A stretch of 32,097 nucleotides of DNA from Microcoleus sp. FACHB-DQ6. Its GTDB lineage: Bacteria > Cyanobacteriota > Cyanobacteriia > Cyanobacteriales > Microcoleaceae. The position numbers were made by a program, and so were the translations under genes. The stretch covers positions 1 through 32,097 of the forward strand of contig JACJNV010000399.1 of NCBI GenBank assembly GCA_014695175.1, in the 5' to 3' direction. How positions within the stretch are numbered: the stretch's first letter is position 1; each line of letters begins with the position of its first letter. Shown here in pieces: positions 7,188 through 15,508 of the stretch. Below the pieces are notes generated by a model that was not told the origin of the DNA, did not search any database, and worked only from the letters and a program-made list of their open reading frames with translations.

Positions 7188-8237
7188 ATGAGGGGAAGAT
7201 GGCTATTTGCGGCGATTTTTGCTTGTGTGGTGACTGCTTTTACGATTCCCTACCCTTCGGGAACCCCTGCGGGGAACGGGATAGCTTCGCTTCACGCACC
7301 TTTGACACCAAACTCAGCGTTAGCCAGGACTGAACTCCCGATTACAGAAATCCGCTGGTTTAATTATTCCCCTGAAGATAGCTGGCAACCGATACAATTT
7401 ATTGTGCCCGATCGCAACACTGCAAAATCGGTCGGCAGCCGCAAGTTGCGGTTGTACGATGTTCATATTGCCAAGATGTTTGAGATTTCTCATTTTCTGT
7501 GCGATCGCGATCGTGCTTCTGAGGGTTACAATTGGTCTTATCAAGCGGAAAATGGCAGTATTGAGATGGGACGCTTCAAAATTAGCTGCAATCTCGCCCG
7601 TTCCATAGCCACAGCTTACGGGGTAGGGAAACCAGAAAGTACAGTGATTCGCCGCAGCTTCAACCTGACCAACGGTCGCCCTTCTTTTGCGCTAGAAAAA
7701 TACTCGATTCCCACTTTTAACATTGCTAAAAATAGAGTTGTGCAGTGGAGGAATTTTGTGCAAAAGTTTCCCCCAATTCCCGAGAAGTCAGCAAACCAAG
7801 GTAACAGTATTTTTCCTGCAAGTAACATTTCTAGGCAAATCAAAGGCAAAACGCGAGTGCCTGTTTTTCTTCCGAGCAGACTTCCTTTATCTAACACTCA
7901 GCAAGTTGATTTTGATGTCCAAGCAGGTTCCCACGGTTACATTGTGGGAATGTATTTAGGCAAAGGATGCCGCGCAGGAACCTGTTATTTCGGCACAATC
8001 GAAGCTAAAAGAAATGAACCGTTTTCCCCTCCTTCGCAATTGCCGCAGGATACTTACAGAAGCGTTGAATTGGCGGGCGGATTCAGGGGAATTTATTTCA
8101 ATAATTGCGGTGCTTACTGCACTGCTTTTGTTGAGTGGCAAAGGCTGGGGGTGCTGTACCGAGTCACAAGGAAAAACGCACGGCAGCAAGAAGTTGTCCA
8201 GATAGCAAATTCTGCACTTCAAGCAGGGCAACGTTAA
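7188..8237 (+). CDS. secreted two-part protein, paralogue of its upstream neighbour
   Basis: This is a 349-residue exported protein. The N-terminus is a signal peptide (MRGRWLFAAIFACVVTAFT), interrupted by about 18 residues encoded by a palindromic repeat, and a likely cleavage region near ALA-RT (residue 47). Residues about 50-190 form a separate part with Cys105 and Cys134. Residues about 218-349 repeat the domain of the preceding gene: KGKTRVPVFLPSRLPLS, Cys261/266, NNCGAYCTA (Cys307/311) and the end NSALQAGQR. The two genes are 147 bp apart on the same strand, so duplication followed by gain or loss of the N-terminal part is likely. I cannot name the family. The ATG at 7188 is preceded by TAGGGGGAA. 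Confidence 0.75.
   Translation: MRGRWLFAAIFACVVTAFTIPYPSGTPAGNGIASLHAPLTPNSALARTELPITEIRWFNYSPEDSWQPIQFIVPDRNTAKSVGSRKLRLYDVHIAKMFEISHFLCDRDRASEGYNWSYQAENGSIEMGRFKISCNLARSIATAYGVGKPESTVIRRSFNLTNGRPSFALEKYSIPTFNIAKNRVVQWRNFVQKFPPIPEKSANQGNSIFPASNISRQIKGKTRVPVFLPSRLPLSNTQQVDFDVQAGSHGYIVGMYLGKGCRAGTCYFGTIEAKRNEPFSPPSQLPQDTYRSVELAGGFRGIYFNNCGAYCTAFVEWQRLGVLYRVTRKNARQQEVVQIANSALQAGQR
7244..7300 (+). repeat. interspersed repeat copy inside the secreted-protein reading frame
   Basis: The stretch GATTCCCTACCCTTCGGGAA, then a CCCTGCGGGG hairpin, then GATAGCTTCGCTT matches, in opposite orientation, the intergenic copy at 8259-8312. It is translated as residues about 20-38 (IPYPSGTPAGNGIASLHAP) between the hydrophobic core and the presumed signal-peptidase site. 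It consists of small GC-rich hairpins (CCCTTCGGG, CCTGCGGGG). Confidence 0.75.
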
Positions 8238-8258
8238 ATTTTGGTTAGAAATGGAAAA

Positions 8259-8312
8259 GGTACGCGCGAGCGAAGCTATCTTCCCGCAGGAGTTCCCGAA
8301 GGGTATGGAATC
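8259..8312 (-). repeat. second copy of the interspersed repeat, intergenic
   Basis: Read on the minus strand it gives GGATTCCATACCCTTCGGGA, then ACTCCTGCGGGAAGATAGCTTCGC, then a CG-rich end. It matches the copy inside the secreted-protein gene with a few substitutions and one 3-nt gap. It lies 22 bp after that gene, so the two copies form an inverted pair about 1 kb apart. Confidence 0.75.
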
Positions 8313-8342
8313 CACTTTTTTCGCATTAAATATCCCGTTGCT

Positions 8343-8359
8343 GTACACTTAAAAAGTAC
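8343..8359. promoter_or_regulatory. possible operator of the toxin-antitoxin genes
   Basis: The inverted motif GTAC-A-CTT...AAGTAC lies 17-33 nt upstream of the antitoxin ATG. Phd/YefM antitoxins usually repress their own operon by binding short palindromes at this place. The match is short, so this is only a suggestion. Confidence 0.22.
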
Positions 8360-8375
8360 CTAAAAAACTAATGAG

Positions 8376-8612
8376 ATGCCTGCGATTAGCCTTGAAGAAG
8401 CCAAGCAGAGTCTGCAAGCTATCTTGGAAAAGGTGGCCAAAGGAGAAGAAGTGACGATCGTACACCAAGGCCAAGTAGTAGCTCGCGTAGTCCCGCCGCT
8501 ATCCAAGGAGCAGCGCTTAGCTAGGCGTAGAGCATTCCGAAACTCCATTAATGTCAAGGGCGAGCCAATGAGTGCAACAGTCATTAGGCTAAGGGAGGAA
8601 GCACGGTATTGA
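8376..8612 (+). CDS. Phd/YefM-family antitoxin
   Basis: This 78-residue protein has the Phd/YefM pattern: an N-terminal MPAISLEEAKQSLQAILEKV (helix after a short strand), then GEEVTIVHQGQVVARVVP, which is the usual beta-hairpin ending in a V-x-P. The C-terminal 30 residues would be the toxin-binding tail. The stop codon overlaps the TTG start of the PIN toxin by four bases (TTGA), the usual coupling in such operons. Since the toxin is interrupted, the antitoxin may now be an orphan. An ATG at 8371 is out of frame, so 8376 is the start. Confidence 0.8.
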   Translation: MPAISLEEAKQSLQAILEKVAKGEEVTIVHQGQVVARVVPPLSKEQRLARRRAFRNSINVKGEPMSATVIRLREEARY

Positions 8613-9046
8613 TTTATATAGATACCAGCGTTCTTGTCCCCTTCTATTTACCGGAAGCTCTCAGCGATGCTGTTGATGAATTGCTGAGGATTGAAGACAC
8701 ACCCGCACTAAGTCAATTAGTTGAGGTGGAACTGTTTTCAGCAGTTGCCCGCAAATTGCGAATGAGGGAAATTTCTCCAGAAGAGGCAAGACAAATAGCG
8801 AACAATTTTCAAACTGACTTGGATGAAAATTTTTATACTCGCATCCCCTGAGAGCCAATTCATTACAATTTAGCTCGCGATTGGATTAGCCGCTTTGAAG
8901 TACCGTTGCGTACCTTAGATGCACTGCATTTAGCAGTAGCAAGTTCTAATCAGTTGCTTTTGGTGACTGGCGATGAAGCTTTGGCTCGCAGTGCTCGGAC
9001 TTTAGGAATTGAAGTTCAGTTATTGATTGCCGTAGCTGAGGGCTAA
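8609..9046 (+). pseudogene. vapC: PIN-domain (VapC-type) ribonuclease toxin with an in-frame stop
   Basis: From a TTG at 8609, after GGGAGG at 8593-8598, the frame encodes MIYIDTSVLVPFYLPEAL with the first PIN aspartate (Asp5), then VEVELFSAVARKL with the acidic Glu. A TGA at 8849-8851 stops it after 80 residues. The same frame continues without further stops to a TAA at 9044-9046: HYNLARDWISRFEVPLRTLD, ALHLAVAS, LLVTGDEALARSARTLGI. This supplies the remaining PIN acidic residues (RTLDALHLA and TGDEAL). The whole would be 145 codons, the normal VapC length. A single nonsense change therefore removed about 45 percent of the toxin, and the 80-residue product should be inactive. VapC toxins cleave RNA, often tRNA. 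Confidence 0.82.
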
Positions 9047-9543
9047 AAGGTCGATCGCCCTTTGGTCACCGAAGCTGCTACAAATAAATCCGATCGCCCT
9101 TTTCCCCTCGCCACTACATTTTTCTATCCAAATATCTATCGCAACTTTTGAGCTAATTCTTTCTCGCTGCAGCTAAGCTAACTCCTCATGTCAACCAGGT
9201 TCATCCGGCTCGACCCTAGGTAAATCTTACATCGCCGGCAGCCTTTGCTTGGGAATGTCGATCGCCTGGACTGCAAGCGACGCCCAATGCTGGATGGGAA
9301 ACATCATCAAGGCTTACGGCTACTGGCGGTCATACGATTTTAGATTTTAGATTGGCAATGGCTTATTATGTAAAGGTTTGGAGCTTGCCTACCGTTGCAT
9401 CCTTTTTTCACACAGGCGGTCAAAACCTGGTATTTCTATTTTATCGCCCGAATTATCCCAACCAGCAATTAAAGTCCCCACCTGCGGTACGCTAGATCAG
9501 GTGAATATATTGGCTGATTTCAAGCTATCCTCCGATCGATCTT
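9047..9543. other. gap of 497 bp without a convincing gene
   Basis: The gap before hemC has several CGATCG motifs, a small direct repeat (GATTTTAGATTTTAGATT near 9340-9355) and no long hairpin. One plus-strand frame near 9200-9340 reads GSSGSTLGKSYIAG and is faintly P-loop-like, but it has no start and ends soon, so I do not call it. The hemC promoter should be in the last part; no clear -35/-10 pair stands out. Confidence 0.5.
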
Positions 9544-10515
9544 ATGTCCCCAACCACATCTGCCCCTTCCCGAACCGTTCGCATCGGTTCCCGCAAAAGC
9601 CAACTCGCTCTCGTGCAAACCCACTGGGTGCAACAACAGCTACAGAAACACTTCCCGGAACACACTTTTGAAGTCCACACCATGTCAACCCAAGGGGACA
9701 TAATTCTTGATGTCGCCCTCGCTAAAATTGGCGATAAAGGACTTTTCACCAAAGAATTAGAAACGGGGATGATTAACAATGAAACGGACTTTGCCGTTCA
9801 TTCCCTCAAAGATTTGCCTACCAATTTGCCCGAAGGTTTAATTTTAGGATGCGTCACCGAACGGGAAAATCCCGCTGACGCCTTGGTAGTTCACTCCAAG
9901 CACAAAGACAAGCAACTCGACACCCTCCCAGAAGGTTCAGTAATCGGCACTTCTTCCCTGCGGCGGCTAGCTCAACTGCGGCACCATTTCCCTCATTTTG
10001 AATTTAAAGATATTCGCGGCAATCTCAATACTCGACTCGCTAAATTAGATGAGGGCGGTTACGACGCGATTATTTTAGCAGTGGCCGGCCTCGAAAGATT
10101 GGGAATGGGCGATCGCATCCACCAAATTATCCCTGCTGATATCTCCCTTCACGCCGTCGGACAAGGTGCTTTGGGCATCGAATGCCGCGCTGGAGATACA
10201 GAAATCATGGCCGTGATTAAAGCTCTAGAACACTCGGAAACCGCCCAAAGATGTTATGCCGAACGCGCATTTCTGCGGGAATTAGAAGGTGGCTGTCAAG
10301 TGCCAATCGGCGTCAATACCAAAATAGAAAACGGTCAATTAACCTTAACCGGAATGGTATCGAGTCTCGACGGCAAGCGATTCGTCAAAGATAGTGTTTC
10401 CGGCGCCGCCGAGACTGCTGAAATGATCGGAATTGACCTCGCTCACCGACTGCGCCAACAGGGAGCTAGTGAAATTTTGGAGGAAATATTTGTCCAAGTT
10501 CAGCGCGGTTCCTAA
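9544..10515 (+). CDS. hemC: hydroxymethylbilane synthase (porphobilinogen deaminase)
   Basis: HemC joins four porphobilinogen molecules into hydroxymethylbilane, in the cytoplasm, on the path to chlorophyll, haem and phycobilins. The 323 residues match the family length. Visible are the N-terminal [22 protein letters not shown], the catalytic Asp90 in [16 protein letters not shown] (residues 135-141), [33 protein letters not shown], and the dipyrromethane-cofactor Cys251 in [11 protein letters not shown]. All residues needed for activity appear present. It starts at the ATG 9544; the first ten residues before the core are typical extra residues. No neighbour belongs to the same pathway, which is common in cyanobacteria. 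Confidence 0.97.
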   Translation: MSPTTSAPSRTVRIGSRKSQLALVQTHWVQQQLQKHFPEHTFEVHTMSTQGDIILDVALAKIGDKGLFTKELETGMINNETDFAVHSLKDLPTNLPEGLILGCVTERENPADALVVHSKHKDKQLDTLPEGSVIGTSSLRRLAQLRHHFPHFEFKDIRGNLNTRLAKLDEGGYDAIILAVAGLERLGMGDRIHQIIPADISLHAVGQGALGIECRAGDTEIMAVIKALEHSETAQRCYAERAFLRELEGGCQVPIGVNTKIENGQLTLTGMVSSLDGKRFVKDSVSGAAETAEMIGIDLAHRLRQQGASEILEEIFVQVQRGS

Positions 10516-10872
10516 AACCGATCCGCATCTCTTTGTCAATGCTTTTAGACGTGATAGATCGCCTTTTGTAAAATAAAAATAACAGGCGGTTTGCTTTGGC
10601 AAAACAGGTAGAGTAGCAGTCTGGTTGTAGATTTTTGATGGGATTTTAGGTAAGACTTGCGCGATAGATTTCAAAAATATCTGACTAATTTAGGACGCTC
10701 CGCACGGGTGTTAAGCAACCCGGTTTCTGATGTAAGTCTCGCTGTATAGCCCAAGATTTATGGTAAAAACCGGTTTTTTTTCGTAAGTCGTATAATTCTT
10801 AACCTACCCATCCACAATCTACAATCAAACATCCAAAATTAATCAGCAATTTATTTCAGGTAAAAGCCCAAT
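10516..10872. other. gap with an AACCCGGTTTCT / AAAACCGGTTTTTTTT repeat
   Basis: The 357-bp gap between hemC and the protease gene contains a repeat with AACCCGGTTTCT near 10718 and AAAACCGGTTTT followed by a run of T near 10763-10780. The latter could end hemC transcription although the stem is short. Similar AGAAACCGGGTTT units occur at 24877-24943, so this is probably an interspersed repeat. No gene is seen. Confidence 0.5.
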
Positions 10873-11700
10873 ATGAGCGCTAGAGAAATTCAATTAAAGC
10901 TGGAATTGAAAAAGGTTCAGCAACTGTATAGCAAAATGCAGGCAGACCAACAAGCTTTGCAGAAGCAAGTGAAAGAGTTCAAAACTCAAGCAGGAAATTT
11001 GTCGGATGTAGTCGAGCAAGTCTTGCCGTCGGTAGTGTCAATTTACGTCATGGATTGGGATACAGAAGAAGAGATTTCTTCTGGAAGCGGGTTCTTTGTA
11101 TCGCCGGACATAATTGTCACGAACTATCACGTTGTAGAAGATATTGCCGATGAAGATTACTACTATGATGAAGATGAACTCGAACAGGTTTTAGTCGAAA
11201 CTCACGACGGAAAATTGAGATTGGCCGAGGTGGTGTTTACTGGTAATGCTGAAGAAGATTTAGCATTACTCTTAATTAGCGATTTTACCTTCGACCCCAA
11301 CACAGGGGAACAAGTGGACTCTCCCCAAGAATATCCTCCCCTAGAGTTGTCTTTGGATGTGAAAGTGGGAGATAGAGTAATTGCTGTGGGCAATCCTTTG
11401 GGGCAGTTTGCTTCAACTGTAACTCAAGGTATTGTGAGTGCAATTCGCGAACCCGAGGAATATGAAGAAGGCGACGACGATGAAGAAGATGTTGCTGAGG
11501 TGAAGGTGTTGCAAACTGATGCGGCGATTAATCCGGGAAATTCGGGCGGCCCGTTGATTAATATGGCCGGTCAAGTGGTTGGTGTGAATACCTGGGGATT
11601 GGAAGATGCCGACAGTATTAATTTGGCGATCGCCTCTGAAGCTTTGGATGATTTTCTAGCGGGATTTGAGGAGACTTTTGAGGACAATTCTCAGAATTAG
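10873..11700 (+). CDS. HtrA/trypsin-like serine protease without PDZ domain or signal peptide
   Basis: This 275-residue protein starts with a charged coiled coil (residues 1-45) and has no signal sequence, so a cytoplasmic place is likely, unlike the usual periplasmic Deg proteases. The S1C catalytic triad is complete: His86 in VTNYHVVED, Asp129 in EEDLALL, Ser224 in NPGNSGGPL, with the oxyanion-loop AVGNPLG before it. Two very acidic insertions (about residues 91-105 and 192-208) interrupt the barrel. There is no PDZ domain after the protease; the protein ends in an acidic tail. Substrates are unknown. The flanking gaps are large, so it is probably a single-gene unit. Confidence 0.85.
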   Translation: MSAREIQLKLELKKVQQLYSKMQADQQALQKQVKEFKTQAGNLSDVVEQVLPSVVSIYVMDWDTEEEISSGSGFFVSPDIIVTNYHVVEDIADEDYYYDEDELEQVLVETHDGKLRLAEVVFTGNAEEDLALLLISDFTFDPNTGEQVDSPQEYPPLELSLDVKVGDRVIAVGNPLGQFASTVTQGIVSAIREPEEYEEGDDDEEDVAEVKVLQTDAAINPGNSGGPLINMAGQVVGVNTWGLEDADSINLAIASEALDDFLAGFEETFEDNSQN

Positions 11701-12269
11701 TCGGGAGTTATCCGGAGAGGATCTCATATTTGTAAAAACACTTCTTGTGGCTCCTTCCTTCTTCTTCTTTCCTCCTGCCTCCTGTCTCCTGTCTCTTGCC
11801 TCAAAACTGCAATTTCTAGCTTGGCTGCTTTTATTGAGATGCTCCCGTTGTCCGTAATATGTGATTCGGGCGTTGGCGAAACCCTCGAAGAGGATCGCTC
11901 TTTTTCTCAGAGGGGGTGAAAAAGGCGATCGCTATTTCCTTAATTACATACTGATGGCTTTGCGTGCGGTTTTACTAATGCGTAAAGGTGAGCAGACTGC
12001 ATACAATTTTTGATGTTTACCGTCCCTCAGAAAGTGACAGATAAATTTGATTAGATCGTGAAAATTCTCGCGGGAGGAGAGTACGGGCGATTGCTCTTTT
12101 TTTCACCGCACAGCGACGTGGATGGAAAAAGGGCGATCGCATACTTGAGTAAACTGCGATCGCTACCGCAACTCAGATTTATACTTGTTTTTGGACGGCG
12201 CGTTAATATTGTGTCGCTCGCCATTTAAACTTAATCTAGACTAACAATTTCAAGGAACACAAAAAAATA
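11701..12269. other. gap of 569 bp upstream of glgA, repeat-rich, no gene seen
   Basis: The gap holds a pyrimidine-rich degenerate heptamer stretch (CTTCCTTCTTC... to ...CTGTCTCTTGCC, about 11755-11803) and at least three GCGATCGC sites (near 11927, 12134 and 12157), two of them directly after GAAAAAGG. The glgA promoter should be within the last 100 bp, but no strong box pair is evident. The longest frame here (63 residues) is composed of repeat sequence. Confidence 0.5.
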
Positions 12270-13697
12270 ATGCGTATTTTATTTGTATCCGCCGAAGCAG
12301 CACCCCTCGCCAAAGTGGGCGGTATGGGCGATGTCGTCGGCGCTTTGCCGAAATTTCTGCGGCGCATGGGCCACGATGTCCGCATCTTCATGCCCTACTA
12401 CGGTTTCATCCCCGACAAAATGGACGTTCCCAAAAAACCTGTTTGGGATGGGTCTGCCATGTTCCAAAGCTTCTCGGTCTTTGAAAGTGTTTTGCCGGGA
12501 ACCGATGTACCTTTATACTTATTACAACATCCATCTTTCTTGCCGCGCCGCGTTTACGGCGGTTTAGATGAAGATTGGAGGTTCACTTTCTTTGCCAATG
12601 CTGCGGCTGAATTTGCCTGGAATCATTGGAAGCCCCAAATTATCCACTGTCACGACTGGCATACGGGGATGATACCTGTTTGGATGAGCCAAGACCCGGA
12701 TATCAGCACGGTTTTTACTATTCACAATTTAGCTTATCAAGGGCCGTGGCGCTGGCGTTTGGAGCAGATGACTTGGTGTCCTTGGTATATGCAAGGTCAC
12801 AATACAATGGCTGCCGCCGTACAGTTTGCCGATCGAGTAAATACAGTTTCCCCGACTTACGCCGAACAAATCAAAACCCCAGCTTATGGGGAAAGTTTGG
12901 AAGGTTTGCTGTCTTACATCGGCGGTAAAGTATCGGGCATTTTGAACGGAATTGATACAGAATCTTACAACCCAGCAACTGACAAGTACCTCCATCAACA
13001 ATTTAGTGTTGATACTATTGAAAAGCGCCCCGCTAATAAAATTGCGCTGCAAGAAGAAGTCGGTTTGGAAGTCAATAAAAATGCTTTTTTGATCGGCATG
13101 GTGACGCGGCTGGTAGAACAGAAGGGATTGGATTTGATAATTCAAATGCTCGATCTGTTCATGGCCTATACCGACTCTCAATTTATTGTACTCGGAACGG
13201 GCGATCGCTACTACGAAACCCAACTCTGGCAAATGACAGCCCGCTATCCCGGTCGGATGTCCACCCAACTACTTTACAACGAGGCCCTCTCTCGGCGCGT
13301 TTACGCAGGCTGCGACAGCTTCCTGATGCCCAGCCGTTTCGAGCCATGCGGCATTAGCCAAATGCTCGCCCTCCGCTACGGGTGCGTGCCAATGGTTCGT
13401 CGCACGGGCGGTTTAGTCGATACCGTTTCCCACAACAACCCGATCGACAATACTGGTACAGGTTACTGTTTCGATCGCTACGAACCCCTCGATTTGTTCA
13501 CCTGCATGATCAGAACTTGGGAAGGTTTCCGCTACAAAGATAAGTGGAGAGAACTGCAACAGCGCGGCATGAGAGAAGATTTTAGCTGGGATATTTCGGC
13601 CCGGAAATACATCAACTTGTACAGCGATATTTTGGGACTGCCACCCGAAGAAACCGCACCGCAACAAGAGCCGGAATTGAGCGTTGGCAAGGGTTAA
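12270..13697 (+). CDS. glgA: glycogen synthase, GT5 family
   Basis: GlgA elongates alpha-1,4-glucan from ADP-glucose in glycogen synthesis. The 475 residues fit the bacterial enzyme. Visible are the N-terminal ADP-glucose loop [15 protein letters not shown] (Lys15), [40 protein letters not shown], the C-domain [10 protein letters not shown] (Arg280, Lys285) and the catalytic ESRFEPCG-type segment [13 protein letters not shown] (Glu358), then [10 protein letters not shown]. From memory it looks closer to the second cyanobacterial GlgA type (Synechocystis GlgA2) than to GlgA1. It starts at ATG 12270 after CAAGGAAC at 12252-12259. No other glycogen gene is directly adjacent; a GH57 glucan-active enzyme is about 9 kb away. 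Confidence 0.96.
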   Translation: MRILFVSAEAAPLAKVGGMGDVVGALPKFLRRMGHDVRIFMPYYGFIPDKMDVPKKPVWDGSAMFQSFSVFESVLPGTDVPLYLLQHPSFLPRRVYGGLDEDWRFTFFANAAAEFAWNHWKPQIIHCHDWHTGMIPVWMSQDPDISTVFTIHNLAYQGPWRWRLEQMTWCPWYMQGHNTMAAAVQFADRVNTVSPTYAEQIKTPAYGESLEGLLSYIGGKVSGILNGIDTESYNPATDKYLHQQFSVDTIEKRPANKIALQEEVGLEVNKNAFLIGMVTRLVEQKGLDLIIQMLDLFMAYTDSQFIVLGTGDRYYETQLWQMTARYPGRMSTQLLYNEALSRRVYAGCDSFLMPSRFEPCGISQMLALRYGCVPMVRRTGGLVDTVSHNNPIDNTGTGYCFDRYEPLDLFTCMIRTWEGFRYKDKWRELQQRGMREDFSWDISARKYINLYSDILGLPPEETAPQQEPELSVGKG

Positions 13698-13711
13698 TTG
13701 GTAATGGGTAA

Positions 13712-13757
13712 GTTGACTGTTGACAGTTGACTGTTGACAGTTGACTGTTGACAGTTG
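13712..13757. repeat. tandem repeat GTTGACTGTTGACA, about 3.3 copies
   Basis: Three perfect 14-bp units (13712-13753) plus GTTG follow the glgA stop. Each unit is two related heptamers (TTGACTG/TTGACAG). The reverse complement of the same heptamers makes up the array at 24440-24530. Confidence 0.9.
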
Positions 13758-13784
13758 TTATTTGTTAGTTTTTAGTTTTTGGTT

Positions 13785-13824
13785 CCAATGCCCAATGCCC
13801 AATGCCCAATGCCCAATGCCCAAT
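13785..13824. repeat. heptanucleotide tandem repeat (CCAATGC)5
   Basis: Five perfect copies at 13785-13819, then CCAAT. The array runs up to the stop codon of the DUF1824 gene, so it is in the tail-to-tail gap of glgA and that gene. Confidence 0.92.
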
Positions 13825-14252
13825 TAATCTACAAATAAATCGAGAGGTAAATGACCGTAAGTTCCGCTAACTCCACCTTCTGAGGAAGATTGGCACGACA
13901 CCAAAACGCCCCGGTAAGTTCCGGGATAGCCGTCAACATAATACGAACCCTTCAAAGTATTGAACTTAATATAAACCGAACCAGCAAAGGTCGAGACAGC
14001 ATTGGGATCTAAAACAGCTTGATATCCCAAAGCTTTTAAATAAGCTTCTAAAGCTAAAAATCCCTCATCCGTCGAAGAAGCGCACACTCCCAACATTTGA
14101 TAATCCGACAAACTTGCTACCAGCAAAATCGCTTGACGGAGTGCCTTTTTTTCGAGGGGCGATGCTACAGATTGCATATCCAGACAAGTGAAATCTTTGA
14201 GGATTTGCTGTGCTTCTTCAACAGTTAGGGTAGTCGGGTTGTGAGTAGACAT
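13824..14252 (-). CDS. DUF1824 family protein
   Basis: This 142-residue soluble protein has the features I associate with cyanobacterial DUF1824: LTVEEAQQILKDF near the start, SDYQMLGVCASSTDEGFLALEAYLKALGY in the middle, and KGSYYVDGYPGTYRGVLVSCQSS near the end. The function is unknown. There is no signal peptide or membrane segment. Transcription is convergent with glgA and the stop codon touches a heptamer array. The next gene upstream on the strand is rnc, 219 bp away. Confidence 0.75.
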   Translation of the reverse strand: MSTHNPTTLTVEEAQQILKDFTCLDMQSVASPLEKKALRQAILLVASLSDYQMLGVCASSTDEGFLALEAYLKALGYQAVLDPNAVSTFAGSVYIKFNTLKGSYYVDGYPGTYRGVLVSCQSSSEGGVSGTYGHLPLDLFVD

Positions 14253-14471
14253 GAATTGCTCTGATATTTCCCAAAATTACGATCGACCATCGGGCACTCG
14301 TCAACGAATTTCTGTCATTGCAACCCTCAATCGACGGCGGTAACACTTGCACAAGTCCTGATTATAGCCGATTGTGTGCTCTGGCACTCAATTCGGGCGA
14401 TCGTCTTCGAGGGCTTCGCCAACTGCCGCATCGCACAAAAAAGCTAGTAGTTTTTACCGATGTTTTCAAGT

Positions 14472-15185
14472 TTAGATCAGTCCGCGTTTTTTCAGCTTTG
14501 CTAGCGCATCTTCTGCCGCATTTTTCTCAGCATCTTTTTTGCTTTTGCCTTTACCTTCTCCATAAAGTTTCTCTGCAACATAAACTTTAGCGAGAAATTC
14601 CGGCTTGTGGGGTGTGCCTCCTGCTTGGACTGTCACGTATTTGGGGGGAGTCGTGTCACCATTGGCCTGTACCCATTCTTGAAAGCGATTTTTCGAGTCT
14701 ACAGTCGATCGAGTTTCCACCACATTTTCGGGAACAGAATCAAACATTTGTTGCACAAAGTTGCGAACTTTGTCCATGTCTTGCGTGTCGAGATAGTAAG
14801 CGCCAATAAAGGCTTCAAAAGTGCTGCTGAGCAAATTTGGATTAGTAATCCCACCTTCTCGATAAGCTCCTTTTCCGAGCCGCATTTTTAAGTCTAAACC
14901 GATTTCAGTAGCAAATCTGGCTAATTGTTTTTCATCTACTAATGCAGAACGCCGGCGAGTCAGTTGGTCTTCTCCCATTTCTGGATGACGCTGATAGAGA
15001 TATTCGCCGCTGAGAAAAGTCAGCAAAGCATCGCCGAGAAATTCTAAGCGTTCGTTGTCTTCTTCGCGGAATGTGGGGTTTTCGTTGACGTAGGAACGGT
15101 GAGTGAGCGCTTGGCGCAGCAGTTTTTCATGGTGGAATTCGGGAAGGGTTATTTCTATCTCTTGTGTGGGATTAGTTAATGGCAT
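14472..15185 (-). CDS. rnc: ribonuclease III
   Basis: RNase III cuts double-stranded RNA in rRNA and mRNA processing. The 237 residues contain the nuclease domain with the signature NERLEFLGDALL (Glu45, Glu48, Asp52), then SSTFEAFIGAYYLD, and a C-terminal double-stranded RNA-binding domain from about residue 164 to 235 (FQEWVQANG..., GKGKSKKDAEKNAAEDALAKL). At the position of the E. coli catalytic Asp114 (ADTVEALIGG) this protein has Ser121 (SSTFEA), while the Glu117 equivalent (Glu124) is kept. Whether this is common in cyanobacteria I cannot check. It starts at ATG 15185. Confidence 0.93.
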   Translation of the reverse strand: MPLTNPTQEIEITLPEFHHEKLLRQALTHRSYVNENPTFREEDNERLEFLGDALLTFLSGEYLYQRHPEMGEDQLTRRRSALVDEKQLARFATEIGLDLKMRLGKGAYREGGITNPNLLSSTFEAFIGAYYLDTQDMDKVRNFVQQMFDSVPENVVETRSTVDSKNRFQEWVQANGDTTPPKYVTVQAGGTPHKPEFLAKVYVAEKLYGEGKGKSKKDAEKNAAEDALAKLKKRGLI

Positions 15186-15363
15186 AGGAGTTTTCTAAGG
15201 GTTATTGTGTGGACTTTGGTGGTGTTAGGTGGACATAAAATAGCCGCAAATAGCGGTTGATTTGGAGAATCTAGTTTATCAAATAAACTGGATTATTGCT
15301 ATCTGCGGTGAGGTAAATTTTAACAGATATTTGGCGGTTATACTATTAGTCCGTTAGTCTGTC

Positions 15364-15500
15364 AGTCCGCCAGGGGTTAAAACCCCTGGCTCATAGCTAA
15401 AGTCCTCTTAAGAGGACTGAAGATTGTGTTTTTTAACTGTCAGTCAGTCGGTTTTAACCGACTTTAGCTATTAGACAGGGAATTCATTCCCTGGCGGACT
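15364..15500. repeat. composite palindromic repeat with nested hairpins
   Basis: The outer arms AGTCCGCCAGGG (15364-15375) and CCCTGGCGGACT (15489-15500) pair perfectly. Between them lie a second perfect pair, TAGCTAAAGTC (15394-15404) with GACTTTAGCTA (15460-15470), and four local palindromes: 15369-15390, 15401-15418 (AGTCCTCTTAAGAGGACT), 15446-15463 (AGTCGGTTTTAACCGACT) and 15476-15493. The pairings overlap, so alternative folds exist. It fills most of the gap between the NYN gene and rnc. The AGTCCTC unit also occurs in the palindrome at 21797-21854. Confidence 0.85.
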
Positions 15501-15508
15501 GTGCCACT

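Noticed and set aside
9190-9350. Faintly P-loop-like plus-strand reading (GSSGSTLGKS)
   Set aside because: No start codon, about 50 codons only, no other NTPase motif; probably chance or an unrecognisable remnant.
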